Positions 28,125-38,409 of a DNA stretch of 64,000 nt are shown here, in pieces (within the stretch, counting starts at the first letter, position 1; every line of letters starts with the position of its first letter). A model generated the notes under the pieces. That model did no database searches. It saw only the letters and a list, made by a program, of their open reading frames with translations, and was not told the DNA's origin. This DNA comes from Alphaproteobacteria bacterium (GTDB taxonomy: Bacteria > Pseudomonadota > Alphaproteobacteria > SHVP01), in NCBI GenBank assembly GCA_040216735.1, contig JAVJOO010000005.1:620001-684000 (forward strand), given 5' to 3'. The position numbers and the translations under genes were made by a program.

Positions 28125-29326
28125 GTCGCACGTAGGGCGCTAAGCCGCGCCAGGGTGAAACAGACCAACGCGCTCGCCGTCACGACCGCCAGCACGATCG
28201 CTAGCGGCATTGCGGTTTGGTGGGTAACGAGCCCCGCCGCGACGGTGCCCCCTGCCCCCATCGCATAACCCCAAAACCCCAACAGCGACGACCCGGCTCC
28301 GGCCATGCGCGGGTCGGCACCCACCGCCAGAGCGTTGACCATCGGGATCGCAAATCCATTGCCGAACCCGAAGATCGCCACCGGCAATGTGATCGCCAGG
28401 ACCGGGCCGGCGTCGGTCAACGCCAGCAGGCCAAGTGCCGCCGGCGAGATCAACGAGACAGCAGTGCCGAAAACCACCAGCGACTCGGGCCGGAAGCGAT
28501 GGCCGATCCGTACCACGACGAAGTTGGCGCCCAGGAAAGCGAGCGTCAGCGACATCATGATGAGACCGACCCCTTCGACCGGCGTCCCGAAGGCGTTGGT
28601 CAGGACGAAGGGAACCGACGCGATAAACGCGAAGAAGCCGGCGCGCAGGAAGCCGCCGCCGATCACGTTGAAGGCAAACGGCGCGCGGCGCATCAGCGAC
28701 CAGTAGTCCGCGAGATACCCGGCGATACCGGCGGGCCGCTCGACACTGCCGCGGGCCAGGAGCGGCGCGCGCCGTGCCGATAGGTAGAGAACCCAGAGCG
28801 CCAAAGCACCGAGCACGATGAAACTGACCCGCCAACTTCCCGTAAGTCCTTCGAGCCCGCCGCCGATCAACGGGGCGGCAGTGGCGGCAAGCGAGGCGGC
28901 CATCGACAAATAGACGAACACGCGGGCGGTGTCGGCTTGGCCGAAGGAATCGCGTGCAATCGCCCGTGGCAGGACGGCGACCCCGGCTGCACCCAGCCCC
29001 TGGAGCATCCGTCCGGCAATCAACAGCTCGATGGTCGGCGCGAGGGCGCATCCGGCTGTGCCGATAACGAAAATCACGAGGCTACCCGCGAGGACCCGCC
29101 ACCGGCCCAACCGGTCCGACGCAGGCCCGTGCCAGACCTGAACTAGGCCGAACGTCAGAATGAAGGCCGTCAACGAAAACTGCGCCAGGGCCGGCGTCGT
29201 TCGCAGGTCCGCCGCGATCGAGGGGAGCGAGGGAACATAGATGGTCGATGCCACCACGGAGACCATGGTCGCGATCATCAGGTAGGGAATGGCGATCGGC
29301 GGCGGCGCCGCGGGCGTGGAGGGCAT
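28121..29326 (-). CDS. Bcr/CflA-family MFS drug-resistance transporter
   Basis: The 401-residue protein has about 12 hydrophobic helices. Drug:H+ antiporter motifs are present: SIAADLRTTPALAQFSLTAFILTFGLVQVWHGPASDRLGRWRVL (motif A) and the Bcr-type AGRMLQGLGAAGVAVLPRAIARDSF. The Bcr/CflA group exports bicyclomycin, chloramphenicol or sulfonamides, but the substrate here is unknown. It stands alone and converges with the UDG gene. Confidence 0.88.
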   Translation of the reverse strand: MPSTPAAPPPIAIPYLMIATMVSVVASTIYVPSLPSIAADLRTTPALAQFSLTAFILTFGLVQVWHGPASDRLGRWRVLAGSLVIFVIGTAGCALAPTIELLIAGRMLQGLGAAGVAVLPRAIARDSFGQADTARVFVYLSMAASLAATAAPLIGGGLEGLTGSWRVSFIVLGALALWVLYLSARRAPLLARGSVERPAGIAGYLADYWSLMRRAPFAFNVIGGGFLRAGFFAFIASVPFVLTNAFGTPVEGVGLIMMSLTLAFLGANFVVVRIGHRFRPESLVVFGTAVSLISPAALGLLALTDAGPVLAITLPVAIFGFGNGFAIPMVNALAVGADPRMAGAGSSLLGFWGYAMGAGGTVAAGLVTHQTAMPLAIVLAVVTASALVCFTLARLSALRAT

Positions 29327-29449
29327 TGCTGCACGCTGTGGCGACCGAACCGATTCGTCAAGGGCCGGACCGGAGCGCTAGACTGACGTTCATGCACCGC
29401 GTGACGTCATGGGGACGACCGACCGGCTGGGCTAGTAGCGGCGGCTGAG

Positions 29450-29878
29450 ATGCGCCCGTTCGCCGACACCGCAGTGCAATCGGCCTACGAGGCCTATCCG
29501 ACACGGATACGGGCCACGATGATGCGGCTGCGCGAGTTGATCTTGGAGTGCGCGGCCGACGAGGAAATCGGCGGCGTCGTCGAGACGCTGAAGTGGGGAC
29601 AGCCGGCCTATCTGCCTGCCAAGGCGCGGACCGGAACAACGGTACGGCTCGGGCAGGTACGCGAAGCGCCGGACGCCTGCGCGCTGCTGGTGCACTGCCA
29701 GACCGATTTGATCGATAGTTATCGCGGGTTATTCGGCGACGAGCTTGTGTTCCAGGGGGACCGTGCGATTTTGTTTCCGCCGGGGGCCACCGTTCCCTCC
29801 GCGGCGGTCCGCCACTGCATTACGCTCGCCCTGACCTACCACGCCCGCAAGCGGGCGCGGGGCACCGCGCGGCGCTAA
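29450..29878 (+). CDS. DUF1801 domain protein
   Basis: The 142-residue protein fits the DUF1801 (YdhG-like) fold. It starts AYPTRIRATMMRLRELILECA, then EETLKWGQPAYL-like VVETLKWGQPAYLPA, and FQGDRAILFPPGATVPSAAVRHCITLAL. The family has no settled biochemical role. The ATG is at 29450, and the last 4 nt overlap the end of the convergent smpB gene. Confidence 0.85.
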   Translation: MRPFADTAVQSAYEAYPTRIRATMMRLRELILECAADEEIGGVVETLKWGQPAYLPAKARTGTTVRLGQVREAPDACALLVHCQTDLIDSYRGLFGDELVFQGDRAILFPPGATVPSAAVRHCITLALTYHARKRARGTARR

Positions 29879-30348
29879 CCGCGGCTGCGCAACAGGCGGG
29901 CCTGGCTGAGTTTCCAGTCGCGCGCTTTGACATCGGCGCGCTTGTCATAGTTCTTTTTACCGCGACCCAAGGCGAGTTCGAGTTTTGCAATGCCGCGGGC
30001 ATTGAAATAGATCTTGAGCGGGATGATCGTCATGCCGCCACGCCGGACCTCGCCCAAGTATTTCTCAAGCTGCTTTTTGTGCATCAGCAGTTTGCGCGGG
30101 CGCGTCGGTTCGTGGTTGGCGCGGTTGGCCGCTTTGTATTCGGGGATGTGGGCGTTGACCAGCCATAGCGCGCCGTCGCGTTCGGCGGCGTAGGCTTCGG
30201 CGATGCTGCCTCCGCCCGCGCGCAGGCTCTTCACTTCGCTGCCGGTTAGGATGATCCCGACTTCGAGCGAGTCCTCGATGTGATAGTCGCGCCGCGCCTT
30301 GCGATTGACCGCGACGGTGCGGTCGACCCGCGGCGGTTTAGCTGCCAT
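29875..30348 (-). CDS. smpB: SsrA-binding protein SmpB
   Basis: Binds tmRNA for rescue of stalled ribosomes. The 157-residue OB-fold protein has AVNRKARRDYHIEDSLEVGIILTGSEVKSLRAG, NAHIPEYKAANRANHEPTRPRKLLMHKKQLEKY, and the basic C-terminal tail KKNYDKRADVKARDWKLSQARLLR. It lies 4 nt downstream of dapA, the order normal for alphaproteobacteria. Confidence 0.96.
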   Translation of the reverse strand: MAAKPPRVDRTVAVNRKARRDYHIEDSLEVGIILTGSEVKSLRAGGGSIAEAYAAERDGALWLVNAHIPEYKAANRANHEPTRPRKLLMHKKQLEKYLGEVRRGGMTIIPLKIYFNARGIAKLELALGRGKKNYDKRADVKARDWKLSQARLLRSRG

Positions 30349-30352
30349 GTCG

Positions 30353-31228
30353 TCACTCGATCAGGCCGACAGACTTCAGGGCAGTTTGCACGCGTTCTTT
30401 GGTCTTGTCGCCGATGCCTACCAAGGGCAGGCGCAATTCGTCGGAACACTTGCCCAGCAGGCTCAGCGCATATTTGGCCGGCGCCGGGCTGGTTTCGAGA
30501 AACAGCGCGATATGCAGCGCCATCAACCGGTCGTTGAGGGCCAGCGCATCGAGCGGACGCCCCTCCGCCCAGGCCGTTTGAAACTCGGCACACAGACGCG
30601 GCGCGACATTCGCGGTCACCGAGATGCAGCCGTGCCCGCCGTGGGCGTTGAAGGCCAGCGCCGTCGGATCTTCGCCCGACAATTGGCAAAACTGCGGCCC
30701 CAGCAACAGCCGCGTCGAGGTGACGCGGGGAATACTTGCGGTGGCATCTTTCACGCCGACGATGTTGGGCAGTTCGGCCAAGCGCGCCATCGTCTCCTGC
30801 GACATGTCGATAACGCTGCGCGGCGGAATATTGTAAATCAGGATCGGGAGATCGACCGAATCGTGAATCGCTTTGTAATGGGCGTACAGGCCTTCTTGCG
30901 TCGGCTTGTTGTAGTAGGGCGTGACCACGAGGGCGGCATCGGCGCCAGCGGCCTTGGCGTGTTGGGTGAATGCGATCGCCTCGGCGGTCGCGTTAGACCC
31001 GGTGCCCGCGATCACCGGCACGCGGCCCGCGGCGGCCTCGATGCACAGCTCGGTCACACGCTTGTGTTCGTCGTGGGTGAGGGTCGGCGACTCCCCGGTC
31101 GTTCCGACGGGGACGAGACCGTGGGTCCCTTCGGAAATCTGCCATTCCACGAGGTCCTGAAAGGCTTTCTCGTCGACAGCGCCGTTCTTGAAGGGTGTCA
31201 CCAACGCGACGAAGGAGCCCTTGAACAT
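30353..31228 (-). CDS. dapA: 4-hydroxy-tetrahydrodipicolinate synthase
   Basis: Condenses pyruvate with aspartate semialdehyde on the way to lysine and diaminopimelate. The (beta/alpha)8 protein has [34 protein letters not shown], the catalytic Tyr in [12 protein letters not shown] and the Schiff-base Lys in [12 protein letters not shown]. The frame extends to 31285. I start it at the ATG before [12 protein letters not shown] (31228), where the family begins; an ATG four codons upstream (31240) is the alternative. It is divergent from the lytic transglycosylase gene. Confidence 0.95.
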   Translation of the reverse strand: MFKGSFVALVTPFKNGAVDEKAFQDLVEWQISEGTHGLVPVGTTGESPTLTHDEHKRVTELCIEAAAGRVPVIAGTGSNATAEAIAFTQHAKAAGADAALVVTPYYNKPTQEGLYAHYKAIHDSVDLPILIYNIPPRSVIDMSQETMARLAELPNIVGVKDATASIPRVTSTRLLLGPQFCQLSGEDPTALAFNAHGGHGCISVTANVAPRLCAEFQTAWAEGRPLDALALNDRLMALHIALFLETSPAPAKYALSLLGKCSDELRLPLVGIGDKTKERVQTALKSVGLIE

Positions 31229-31336
31229 GGCTAACCCCATAGAGACATTGTGGAAATTCGCGCGACCATAGCGTGCAGGGCACACCCTCGCAAGCGAGGG
31301 TAGTGTATGATCGCACCGGAATGAGGTGAGAGGACC

Positions 31337-33316
31337 ATGGGCCGACTACTCGGGTCGATCATCGCCGGAACCGTCGTGTTCGGTCTCTGGTCGGGGGTAC
31401 CAGCCGCCTGGAGCGCCGAAGCGTTGTCGCCGAGCGACCGGCTGCGCTACACCGAGGCGTTCGCTGACGCCGAGAAAGGGCGCTGGGCGGCGTCGATGGA
31501 AGCCGCCGCGCAGGGTACCAATCCGCTCGCCACCAGCTACTTCCGTTGGCGCTACTACAGTCAGCCCGGGGCGACGCCGACCTTCGACGAGATCGCTTCG
31601 TTCATCGACACCCATCCAGACTGGCCGCAAATGGCGCGCATGTTGCGCAATGCCGAAGCGTTGCTGCAGGCCCGCCCCGAAGACGACGACCCCTTCGTGT
31701 TGGACTGGTTCGGGCGCTATCCGCCGGTCAGTACGACGGGAAAGATACGCCTCGCCGAGGCCCAATTACGCAGCGGCCAACTCGATGCCGGCTACAAGCT
31801 GCTGCGCGAAGCATGGATCGAAGGCAATTTCGAGCGCGGCGACGAACGCACCATCCTGCGGCGCCACCGCCAACTCCTAACGCGCGACGATCACGCCGAA
31901 CGGCTGGACCGATTGCTGTGGGATCGCCGCCGCGGCGACGCGATGCGGCTTCTGCCCAATGTATCGAGCGAATTGCGCGCGCTCGGCCTGGCGCGGATCG
32001 GCTTGATCGAATCGGCAGGAAACGTCGATACGCTGATCGGCCGGGTGCCCGACGCACTGCGCGACAATCCCGGCCTTGCCTTCGAGCGCGCCCGGTGGCG
32101 CCGGACCAAGGGATTCGACGACCGCGCCCGCGAGATCATGCTAGAGCCGCGCCTGAGCGAATTGCGGGCCGACAAGTGGTGGCAGGAACGGCGCATCCAG
32201 GTTCGCAACGCACTTTATGAAGGCCAGGTCACCGACGCCTATGTCGTGGCGACGTTGAGCGACTTGGAACCGGGCGGGGCGGACTACGCCGAAGCTGAAT
32301 GGTTAGCGGGCTGGGTCGCGCTGCGGTTTCTCAATCAGCCCGACTTGGCCTTGGATCACTTTGCGAGATTGCACGACGCGGTGTTGTTTCCGGTCAGCGT
32401 GTCGCGGGCGGCCTATTGGGCCGGGCGCGCCGCCGACGCGTTGGACGACACCGACCTGGCAGCGAAGTGGTATGCGGACGCGGCGCTCTACCCCCTCACC
32501 TATCACGGGCAGCTCGCGATCGAACGCCTGGGTGCCGCGCCGACCTTGGCGCTGCCGCCCGAGCCCGCCCCGACCATTGCCGAGGCCGAAGCGTTCCCGG
32601 GCAAGGAGATGGCCCGCCTGACGCGTTTGTTGGCCGACCTCGGCCAAAGCCGGGAGGTCGACCCGTTCGTATTGACCTTGGATGAACAGGTGCGTACCGC
32701 CGGCGAACGGGTGCTTGTCGCCGTCCTCGCCGACGCGCTGGGCCGGCGCGACCTTGCGGTGCGCGTCGCCAAGAACGCCGAACGCGACGGCGTCTATTTG
32801 CCGACGCGGGCCTATCCCGTGATCGAGATGCCGCGGACCTACGTTCAGGACACCGCGTTGCTACTCGCCATGTCGCGCCAAGAAAGCGCCTTCGACCCCG
32901 AGGCCGTGAGCCATGCCGGGGCGCGCGGCCTGATGCAATTGATGCCGGCGACGGCCCGGCATACCGCCAAGAGTATCAATGTCCGGTACAGCGCCGCGCG
33001 CCTGACCAGCGATCCCGCCTATAACGCCATGCTGGGCTCGGCCCACCTGAAGGAATTGCTGGAGACATTCGACGGTAATTATGTGTTGGCGGTTGCCGCA
33101 TATAACGCTGGCGAAGGCCGGGTAAGGCGCTGGCTGCGCCAAAACGGCGACCCGCGCACAGACGCGGTCGATGCCGTCGACTGGATCGAATTGATTCCCT
33201 TCACCGAAACCCGCGACTACGTTCAACGGGTGATGGGCAATCTGCAGGTCTATCGTACCCGCCTCGCCAAGGGCGAGACGGTACCGCTGCGCCTGACCAA
33301 AGACCTGACCAACTAA
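31337..33316 (+). CDS. slt: soluble lytic murein transglycosylase (Slt70-like)
   Basis: Cleaves peptidoglycan glycan strands non-hydrolytically in the periplasm. Residues 1-29 form a signal peptide ([25 protein letters not shown]). A long alpha-helical superhelix occupies about residues 30-480. The C-terminal GH23 domain has [33 protein letters not shown], where Glu516 is the catalytic acid. [39 protein letters not shown] follows. The 659-residue length is as expected. An alpha/beta hydrolase gene starts 6 nt downstream. Confidence 0.95.
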   Translation: MGRLLGSIIAGTVVFGLWSGVPAAWSAEALSPSDRLRYTEAFADAEKGRWAASMEAAAQGTNPLATSYFRWRYYSQPGATPTFDEIASFIDTHPDWPQMARMLRNAEALLQARPEDDDPFVLDWFGRYPPVSTTGKIRLAEAQLRSGQLDAGYKLLREAWIEGNFERGDERTILRRHRQLLTRDDHAERLDRLLWDRRRGDAMRLLPNVSSELRALGLARIGLIESAGNVDTLIGRVPDALRDNPGLAFERARWRRTKGFDDRAREIMLEPRLSELRADKWWQERRIQVRNALYEGQVTDAYVVATLSDLEPGGADYAEAEWLAGWVALRFLNQPDLALDHFARLHDAVLFPVSVSRAAYWAGRAADALDDTDLAAKWYADAALYPLTYHGQLAIERLGAAPTLALPPEPAPTIAEAEAFPGKEMARLTRLLADLGQSREVDPFVLTLDEQVRTAGERVLVAVLADALGRRDLAVRVAKNAERDGVYLPTRAYPVIEMPRTYVQDTALLLAMSRQESAFDPEAVSHAGARGLMQLMPATARHTAKSINVRYSAARLTSDPAYNAMLGSAHLKELLETFDGNYVLAVAAYNAGEGRVRRWLRQNGDPRTDAVDAVDWIELIPFTETRDYVQRVMGNLQVYRTRLAKGETVPLRLTKDLTN

Positions 33317-33322
33317 GAAGGC

Positions 33323-34216
33323 ATGAGCATGACCGTAGCGGCACCCGAGGCCGGTTTTCGCGCGCGTACCTTTACCGTGGGAGACGGGACGCAACTTTAC
33401 TACCGCGACTATGGCGACATCCTATCGACCAAGACGGCCATCATTTGTCTGTCGGGCCTGACCCGCAATTCGAAGGACTTTCACCGGCTGGCGCTGCGAT
33501 TGGCGCCGGACCGCAGGGTCGTCGCCATGGATTACCGTGGGCGGGGGCGATCGGATTACGATTCGAACCCCCAGAACTACCTACCCGAGACCTACGTGCG
33601 CGATGTCCTCGACCTCGCTGCGGTGACGGGCATCCACCGCGCGGTTGTGATCGGCACCTCGCTCGGCGGTCTCGTCTCGATGGGCCTCGCTGTGGCACGG
33701 CCGACGCTCCTGGCGGGCGTCGTGATGAACGACATCGGCCCGGAGATCCCGCTCGCCGCACTCAAGCGGATCGGCAGCTATGCCGGCAAGGACGAGACTT
33801 TTGGCAGTTGGGAAGCGGCGATCGCCGAATGCAAGGCGCGCTATGGGTCCGCCCATCCCGGCAAAACGGATGGCGACTGGGCGGAACTGGCGCACGACAG
33901 CTTCGTCGAAAAGGACGGGCGGATCGTACCCGACTACGACATTCGCATCACCAAAGCCCGACCGCCCAACCCGCCACCTGACCTTTGGGCGCTGTTCGGC
34001 GCGCTTGGGCGCATCCCCGTCTTGGCCGTTCGCGGCGAGATCTCGGACGTTCTGACAGAGGAAACCTTCGACAAAATGGCTGCGGCCAAGCCCGACCTGA
34101 TCCGGGTCACCGTGCCTCGATGCGGACATAATCCAAGCCTGGGCGAACCCGAAGTGCGCGCCGCGCTCGACCCGTTCTTAGACCGGATCGACGCGCGCGA
34201 AGTTAGCCACGGGTAG
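33323..34216 (+). CDS. alpha/beta hydrolase (first of a tandem pair)
   Basis: The 297-residue protein has a complete fold. The oxyanion/strand region is IICLSGLTRNSKDFHRLALRLAPDRRVVAMDYRGRGRS. The nucleophile elbow is VIGTSLGG, with Ser113. The acid is in the ISDVLTEE region, and the terminal catalytic His269 is in PRCGHNPSLGEPE. It resembles the neighbour at 34268 throughout (LSGLTRN, DYRGxGRSD, GHxPxLxEPE), so the two arose by duplication. The substrate is not apparent. Confidence 0.88.
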   Translation: MSMTVAAPEAGFRARTFTVGDGTQLYYRDYGDILSTKTAIICLSGLTRNSKDFHRLALRLAPDRRVVAMDYRGRGRSDYDSNPQNYLPETYVRDVLDLAAVTGIHRAVVIGTSLGGLVSMGLAVARPTLLAGVVMNDIGPEIPLAALKRIGSYAGKDETFGSWEAAIAECKARYGSAHPGKTDGDWAELAHDSFVEKDGRIVPDYDIRITKARPPNPPPDLWALFGALGRIPVLAVRGEISDVLTEETFDKMAAAKPDLIRVTVPRCGHNPSLGEPEVRAALDPFLDRIDAREVSHG

Positions 34217-34267
34217 CGCCCCTAGGCTCGGACCGATAAAGTCCGCGGCGTTTACCCAGGAGGCGCC

Positions 34268-35122
34268 GTGGCCGAATACCGCGAACATACCCACACCACC
34301 CGCGAGGGATTGTCGCTGTACTACCGGGCTTACGGTCCGGACGACAACACCGGCACGCCGGTCCTGTGTCTGAGCGGACTGACCCGAAACTGCCGCGACT
34401 ACCATGCGCTTGCAGTGCATCTTGGCCGCTCGCGCCGGGTGCTAACGCTGGATTACCGTGGCTGTGGGCGTTCGGACCGCGATCTCGACTACATGAACTA
34501 CCAGGTCGACAACGACACTGCCGATGTCGTCGACCTGCTGGACGGAATCGGCGTGAGGCGCACGATCTTTGTCGGTACGTCGCGCGGCGGCCTAGTGACG
34601 ATGACCTTGGCCCTGTCGCGCCCGGATCTGATCGCCGGCGTCGTCCTGAACGACGTCGGTCCGGCCCTGCGTAGCGGCGGTCGGGGTAAGGTGGCCAAGT
34701 ATTTCGACCTCCCCTATGCCTACGCCAATTGGACCGACGCTTGCGCCGCCTATCGCGCTTGGTCGGAAAAGACCACGCCGGGCCTGACCGACGCCCAATG
34801 GATGGAACGCGCCCGCGCGACGTTCGTCGAAACCCGCGACGGTCGGGTGCACTTCGATTTCGATCCGAAGATGGGCGACGCCTATCGCGGCCGCACCAAC
34901 CCGCCCCATAGCTGGGCCAAGTTCGAGGCGATGAAAGACAAGCCCATCCTGTCGATTCGCGGCGAATGGTCGGGCATTCTCACCGCCGAAACCGTTGCGG
35001 AAATGCGTGGGGTCAAACCCGACCTGCAAGCGGCGACGATTCCCAATCGCGGACATACGCCATTGCTGGACGAACCCGAATCTTTGGCCGCGATCGACGC
35101 TTTTATGGCTGGGGTACCGTGA
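34268..35122 (+). CDS. alpha/beta hydrolase (second of a tandem pair)
   Basis: The 284-residue paralogue of the preceding gene has LCLSGLTRNCRDYHALAVHLGRSRRVLTLDYRGCGRSD, the elbow FVGTSRGG with Ser105, and His263 in PNRGHTPLLDEPE. The GTG start has a perfect AGGAGG 5 nt upstream. The stop codon overlaps the GTG of the dehydratase gene (GTGA), so the two are translationally coupled. Coupling suggests the hydrolase and the PLP enzyme work on related compounds, although no pathway is evident. Confidence 0.88.
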   Translation: MAEYREHTHTTREGLSLYYRAYGPDDNTGTPVLCLSGLTRNCRDYHALAVHLGRSRRVLTLDYRGCGRSDRDLDYMNYQVDNDTADVVDLLDGIGVRRTIFVGTSRGGLVTMTLALSRPDLIAGVVLNDVGPALRSGGRGKVAKYFDLPYAYANWTDACAAYRAWSEKTTPGLTDAQWMERARATFVETRDGRVHFDFDPKMGDAYRGRTNPPHSWAKFEAMKDKPILSIRGEWSGILTAETVAEMRGVKPDLQAATIPNRGHTPLLDEPESLAAIDAFMAGVP

Positions 35123-36153
35123 ACGCCCCCTACGCCGGCACCGCCCTCGAACAGGCGCCAGACCGAGCCACGTCGGACTTACCGACCTATGAGGACATTC
35201 TCGACGCTGCGGCGCGCTTGCGCGGCATCGCCGTCCGCACGCCGCTTTTGGAAGCGGCGCTCCTTAACGACCGTGCGGGCGCACGCGTCTTGGTCAAAGC
35301 GGAAATGCTGCAAAAGACCGGATCGTTCAAGCTGCGCGGCGCGTGGAATAGGATCGGTAGGCTGACGGCGTCACAGAAAAAGGTGGGCGTACTGTGCTAT
35401 TCGTCCGGCAACCATGCGCAGGGCGTCGCGGCCTCGGCGCTGCTGGCCGGCACCAGCGCTACGGTCTTGATGCCGGCCACAGCGCCCGTGTTGAAGGTTG
35501 CGCGGTGCCGGGCCCTAGGCGCCACAGTCATCCTGCACGAAGGTGACCGCTACAGTATGGTGGCCCGGGCCATCGACATGGCGAACGCGGAGGGTCGGGT
35601 CTTGGTTCCGTCCTACGACGACCCGCTCATCATTGCCGGTCAGGGCACCGTCGGCCTGGAGATTGCCGAGGATTTGACCGCCGCCGAAATCGTGCCCGAT
35701 GCAGTGCTGGTGCCCTGCGGTGGCGGCGGCCTCTTGGCAGGCACCGCAACGGCGATCAAGAAACGCTTTCCGCACGCTGCCGTCTACGGCGTGGAGCCCG
35801 CCGGTTTCGACGACACCGTGCGCTCGCTTGCCGCCGGGTCACCGGTCGCCAACCAACCCGGTGCACGCACGATTTGCGATGCCCTGATGGTGCCCGAACC
35901 CGGCGCCCTGACCTTCGCCGTCAACCGGACGTTATTGACGGGTGCCGTCGCGGTCGACGACGGCGCGGTACGCGGCGCGATGGCGGCAGCCTTCGAACAT
36001 CTGAAAGTCGTTGCCGAACCGGGCGGCGCGGTGGCGCTGGCGGCGCTCCTAGCCGGCGCCGTCGACCTTCGCGGCAAGACGGTGGTGGTGGTTGCCTCGG
36101 GCGGCAACGTGGACCCCGCGACCTTTGCCGATGCCATTGCGCCCCACCCCTAG
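35119..36153 (+). CDS. threonine/serine dehydratase-like PLP enzyme without ACT domain
   Basis: A fold-type II PLP enzyme of 344 residues. The PLP lysine is Lys71 in EMLQKTGSFKLRGAW. SSGNHAQGVAASALLAG, the PCGGGGLLAGTA phosphate loop and VVASGGNVDP complete the cofactor site. There is no C-terminal ACT domain, unlike the paralogue at 4571-5791. This form fits catabolic threonine/serine dehydratases, serine racemases and 3-hydroxyaspartate dehydratases. The start is the GTG overlapping the hydrolase stop codon; the longer open frame upstream is only read-through of the other frame. Confidence 0.9.
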   Translation: MNAPYAGTALEQAPDRATSDLPTYEDILDAAARLRGIAVRTPLLEAALLNDRAGARVLVKAEMLQKTGSFKLRGAWNRIGRLTASQKKVGVLCYSSGNHAQGVAASALLAGTSATVLMPATAPVLKVARCRALGATVILHEGDRYSMVARAIDMANAEGRVLVPSYDDPLIIAGQGTVGLEIAEDLTAAEIVPDAVLVPCGGGGLLAGTATAIKKRFPHAAVYGVEPAGFDDTVRSLAAGSPVANQPGARTICDALMVPEPGALTFAVNRTLLTGAVAVDDGAVRGAMAAAFEHLKVVAEPGGAVALAALLAGAVDLRGKTVVVVASGGNVDPATFADAIAPHP

Positions 36154-36169
36154 ACCAGGAGACCGGACG

Positions 36170-36679
36170 ATGATGAAGAATTACCTGGCGCTGCGCGCCG
36201 AACACAATCAGTGGGCCAACGCACGGCTATACGGTGTCGCCGGACAGTTGAGCGAAGCCGACTATATTGCCGACCGTGGCGCGTTTTTCGGATCGGTGCA
36301 CCGGACGCTCAATCATATTGTTGCCACCGACCTGATTTGGATGCACCGGATCGACGGCACCGGGAGCGTACCGGCCGGTCTGGATACCGTATTGTACGAC
36401 ACGTTTGCCAGCACCCGGGACGCGCGCGAGGCGCTGGATGCACGCATCATCGCCGCGGTCGATGCCCTCGACGACAACAGTCTGAGGGAACCGATTCGGT
36501 TCACCTCCCGCGCCGGCGATAAGGTGGCAATCGCCACCAACCTGATGGTCGCCAATCTGTTCAACCACGAAACCCATCACCGCGGGCAGGTCCATACGAT
36601 GCTGACAGGCCTCGGCAAAGAGGTCCCGCCGCTCGACTTCTTCCCGTTCCTGATGGCGACCGGACGGTCGGGCGGCTAG
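36170..36679 (+). CDS. DinB-family protein
   Basis: The 169-residue four-helix-bundle protein has the DinB metal-ligand pattern: FGSVHRTLNHIVATDLIWMHRI and NLFNHETHHRGQVHTML supply the His triad. The family includes thiol-dependent enzymes of the YfiT/bacillithiol-transferase type and damage-inducible proteins; the bacterial role is mostly unknown. The start is the first of two ATGs after AGGAGACCGGACG. The gene is 16 nt after the dehydratase and overlaps the convergent antiporter gene by 4 nt. Confidence 0.88.
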   Translation: MMKNYLALRAEHNQWANARLYGVAGQLSEADYIADRGAFFGSVHRTLNHIVATDLIWMHRIDGTGSVPAGLDTVLYDTFASTRDAREALDARIIAAVDALDDNSLREPIRFTSRAGDKVAIATNLMVANLFNHETHHRGQVHTMLTGLGKEVPPLDFFPFLMATGRSGG

Positions 36680-38409
36680 GCGCTGCTCTTCGTTTCGGTT
36701 GTTTCGCCGATGATCGGCGTGGGGGCGGCGTACTCGTCGTCGCGGGCGGTTTCGATCAAGGGGCTGACGGCCTCGGGCGGCATCCCGAGGAGGCGCATGG
36801 TTTGCGCGGCGAGCTGGAGACTAGCTTCCACCGTTTCGGGCACCGTCCCGGTGGCCCCGGCGCGTTCGAGTTCGGTCGCGTGTTTGCGGTCGCGGGCGCG
36901 CACCAACACGGGCACGCCGGGCCAAGACTGCCGCATGGTTGCAACCGTGCGAGCGGCGCGCGCAGGGTCGTCCATCGTGACGACAACGCACGCCGCATGG
37001 CCGGCGCGGGCCCGCTCCAAGACATCCTTGCGGCTGGCATCGCCGTAGAACACTGGGAGGCCGTGGGCACGGCAGGCACCGAGCCGACGCGCATCGAGGT
37101 CGAGTGCGATGTAGGGCACCTTTTGCGCCTCGATCAGGCGGCCGATGGTTTGCCCGACCCGGCCGAAACCCGCCAGCACGATGTGGTCTTCTAGATCCGG
37201 CGCCGCAATTTGCGCGTTGGGGCGAATTTCCAGCGCGTGGCGGTCCATCATAAGGACGGCGCGGCGGCCCAATCCCGCCACAATCGGCGTCGCCATCATG
37301 GTGACCCCGGTAACGATGATCATGAACTGGGCGACGTCGCCTTGCAGGATACCGAGCGCCAGCGCCGCGCCGACGACGATGAACGCAAATTCCCCTGACT
37401 GCGACAAGAGGAAGCCCACCTGCATTGCGACAACGCGCGGTTGCCGAAACAGAAGGGCCATGCCTGCCGCAATCACGCCTTTGATCAGCATCAGGCCGAT
37501 AACCGACAGAACCACCCAGTGGAGACGGTCGGCGACGGCTGCGAAATCGACTCCCATGCCGACCGAGATGAAGAACAGCCCGAGCAACAGCCCTTTGAAC
37601 GGCTGGATATCGGTTTCGACCTGGTGGCGAAACTCGGTTTCCGCCAAGAGCAAGCCTGCGAGGAATGCGCCGAGGGCCATAGAGAGACCGGCGAGATTGG
37701 TCAGCGTGGCAATCCCCAGGGTGACCAGCAGTGTTGTCGCGACGAACAGTTCGGCGCTGCGGGTTCCGGCGATGACGCGGAACAACGGCCGCAGTGCCCG
37801 GCGCCCGACGACGTAAATGACGAGAACCGCGGCGGCGGCGGTGCCGAGGGCGAGCGCGAGGTCGACAGCGAAGTTCCCCGCGGTCCCGCCCAGGACAGGA
37901 AGTAGAAACAGGATCGGCACGACAGCGAGATCTTGGAACAACAAAACCGAGAACGCGGCATGGCCGGGCGGCGTCGCCAACTCGCCGCGTTCGGACAAGA
38001 GCTGGACGACAATCGCCGTCGACGACAGGGCAAGACACAGGCCCAGCACCGTCGCAGCCTCGAGCGAGTTGCCCCAGGCCAAGGCCACACCGCCGATCAC
38101 GACCGCGCTCACCATGACCTGGGCGCTGCCCATCCCGAAGACGAGGCGGCGCATCGCCCACAACCGCCGCAACGGCAATTCCAACCCGATGGTGAACAGA
38201 AGAAAGACCACGCCGAGTTCGGCTAGGCCGGCCACGCTCTCCACATCGTCGATCAGGCCGAAACCGTGCGGGCCGATGGCCACTCCGATCGCGAGATAGC
38301 CGAGGATCGGGCTGGCCCGCAGCCGGTGAAAAATGGGCACGATAACGACGGCGGCGATCAGGAAGATAAACAGATCGACCATGACCTGGGACGTAGCATC
38401 GTGCGGCAT
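36676..38409 (-). CDS. CPA2-family monovalent cation:proton antiporter (KefB/KefC-like)
   Basis: The 577-residue protein has about 12 membrane helices (1-385) with LGYLAIGVAIGPHGFGLI, LGVVFLLFTIGLEL and FQDLAVVPILFLLPVLGG typical of CPA2 exchangers. A C-terminal TrkA-N nucleotide-binding domain follows (~405-530: HIVLAGFGRVGQTIGRLIEAQKVPYIALDLDARR). This is the architecture of KefB/KefC K+ efflux systems, which respond to electrophile-glutathione adducts, and of related Na+/H+ exchangers. No KefF/KefG-type quinone reductase is adjacent. Confidence 0.9.
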   Translation of the reverse strand: MPHDATSQVMVDLFIFLIAAVVIVPIFHRLRASPILGYLAIGVAIGPHGFGLIDDVESVAGLAELGVVFLLFTIGLELPLRRLWAMRRLVFGMGSAQVMVSAVVIGGVALAWGNSLEAATVLGLCLALSSTAIVVQLLSERGELATPPGHAAFSVLLFQDLAVVPILFLLPVLGGTAGNFAVDLALALGTAAAAVLVIYVVGRRALRPLFRVIAGTRSAELFVATTLLVTLGIATLTNLAGLSMALGAFLAGLLLAETEFRHQVETDIQPFKGLLLGLFFISVGMGVDFAAVADRLHWVVLSVIGLMLIKGVIAAGMALLFRQPRVVAMQVGFLLSQSGEFAFIVVGAALALGILQGDVAQFMIIVTGVTMMATPIVAGLGRRAVLMMDRHALEIRPNAQIAAPDLEDHIVLAGFGRVGQTIGRLIEAQKVPYIALDLDARRLGACRAHGLPVFYGDASRKDVLERARAGHAACVVVTMDDPARAARTVATMRQSWPGVPVLVRARDRKHATELERAGATGTVPETVEASLQLAAQTMRLLGMPPEAVSPLIETARDDEYAAPTPIIGETTETKSSA

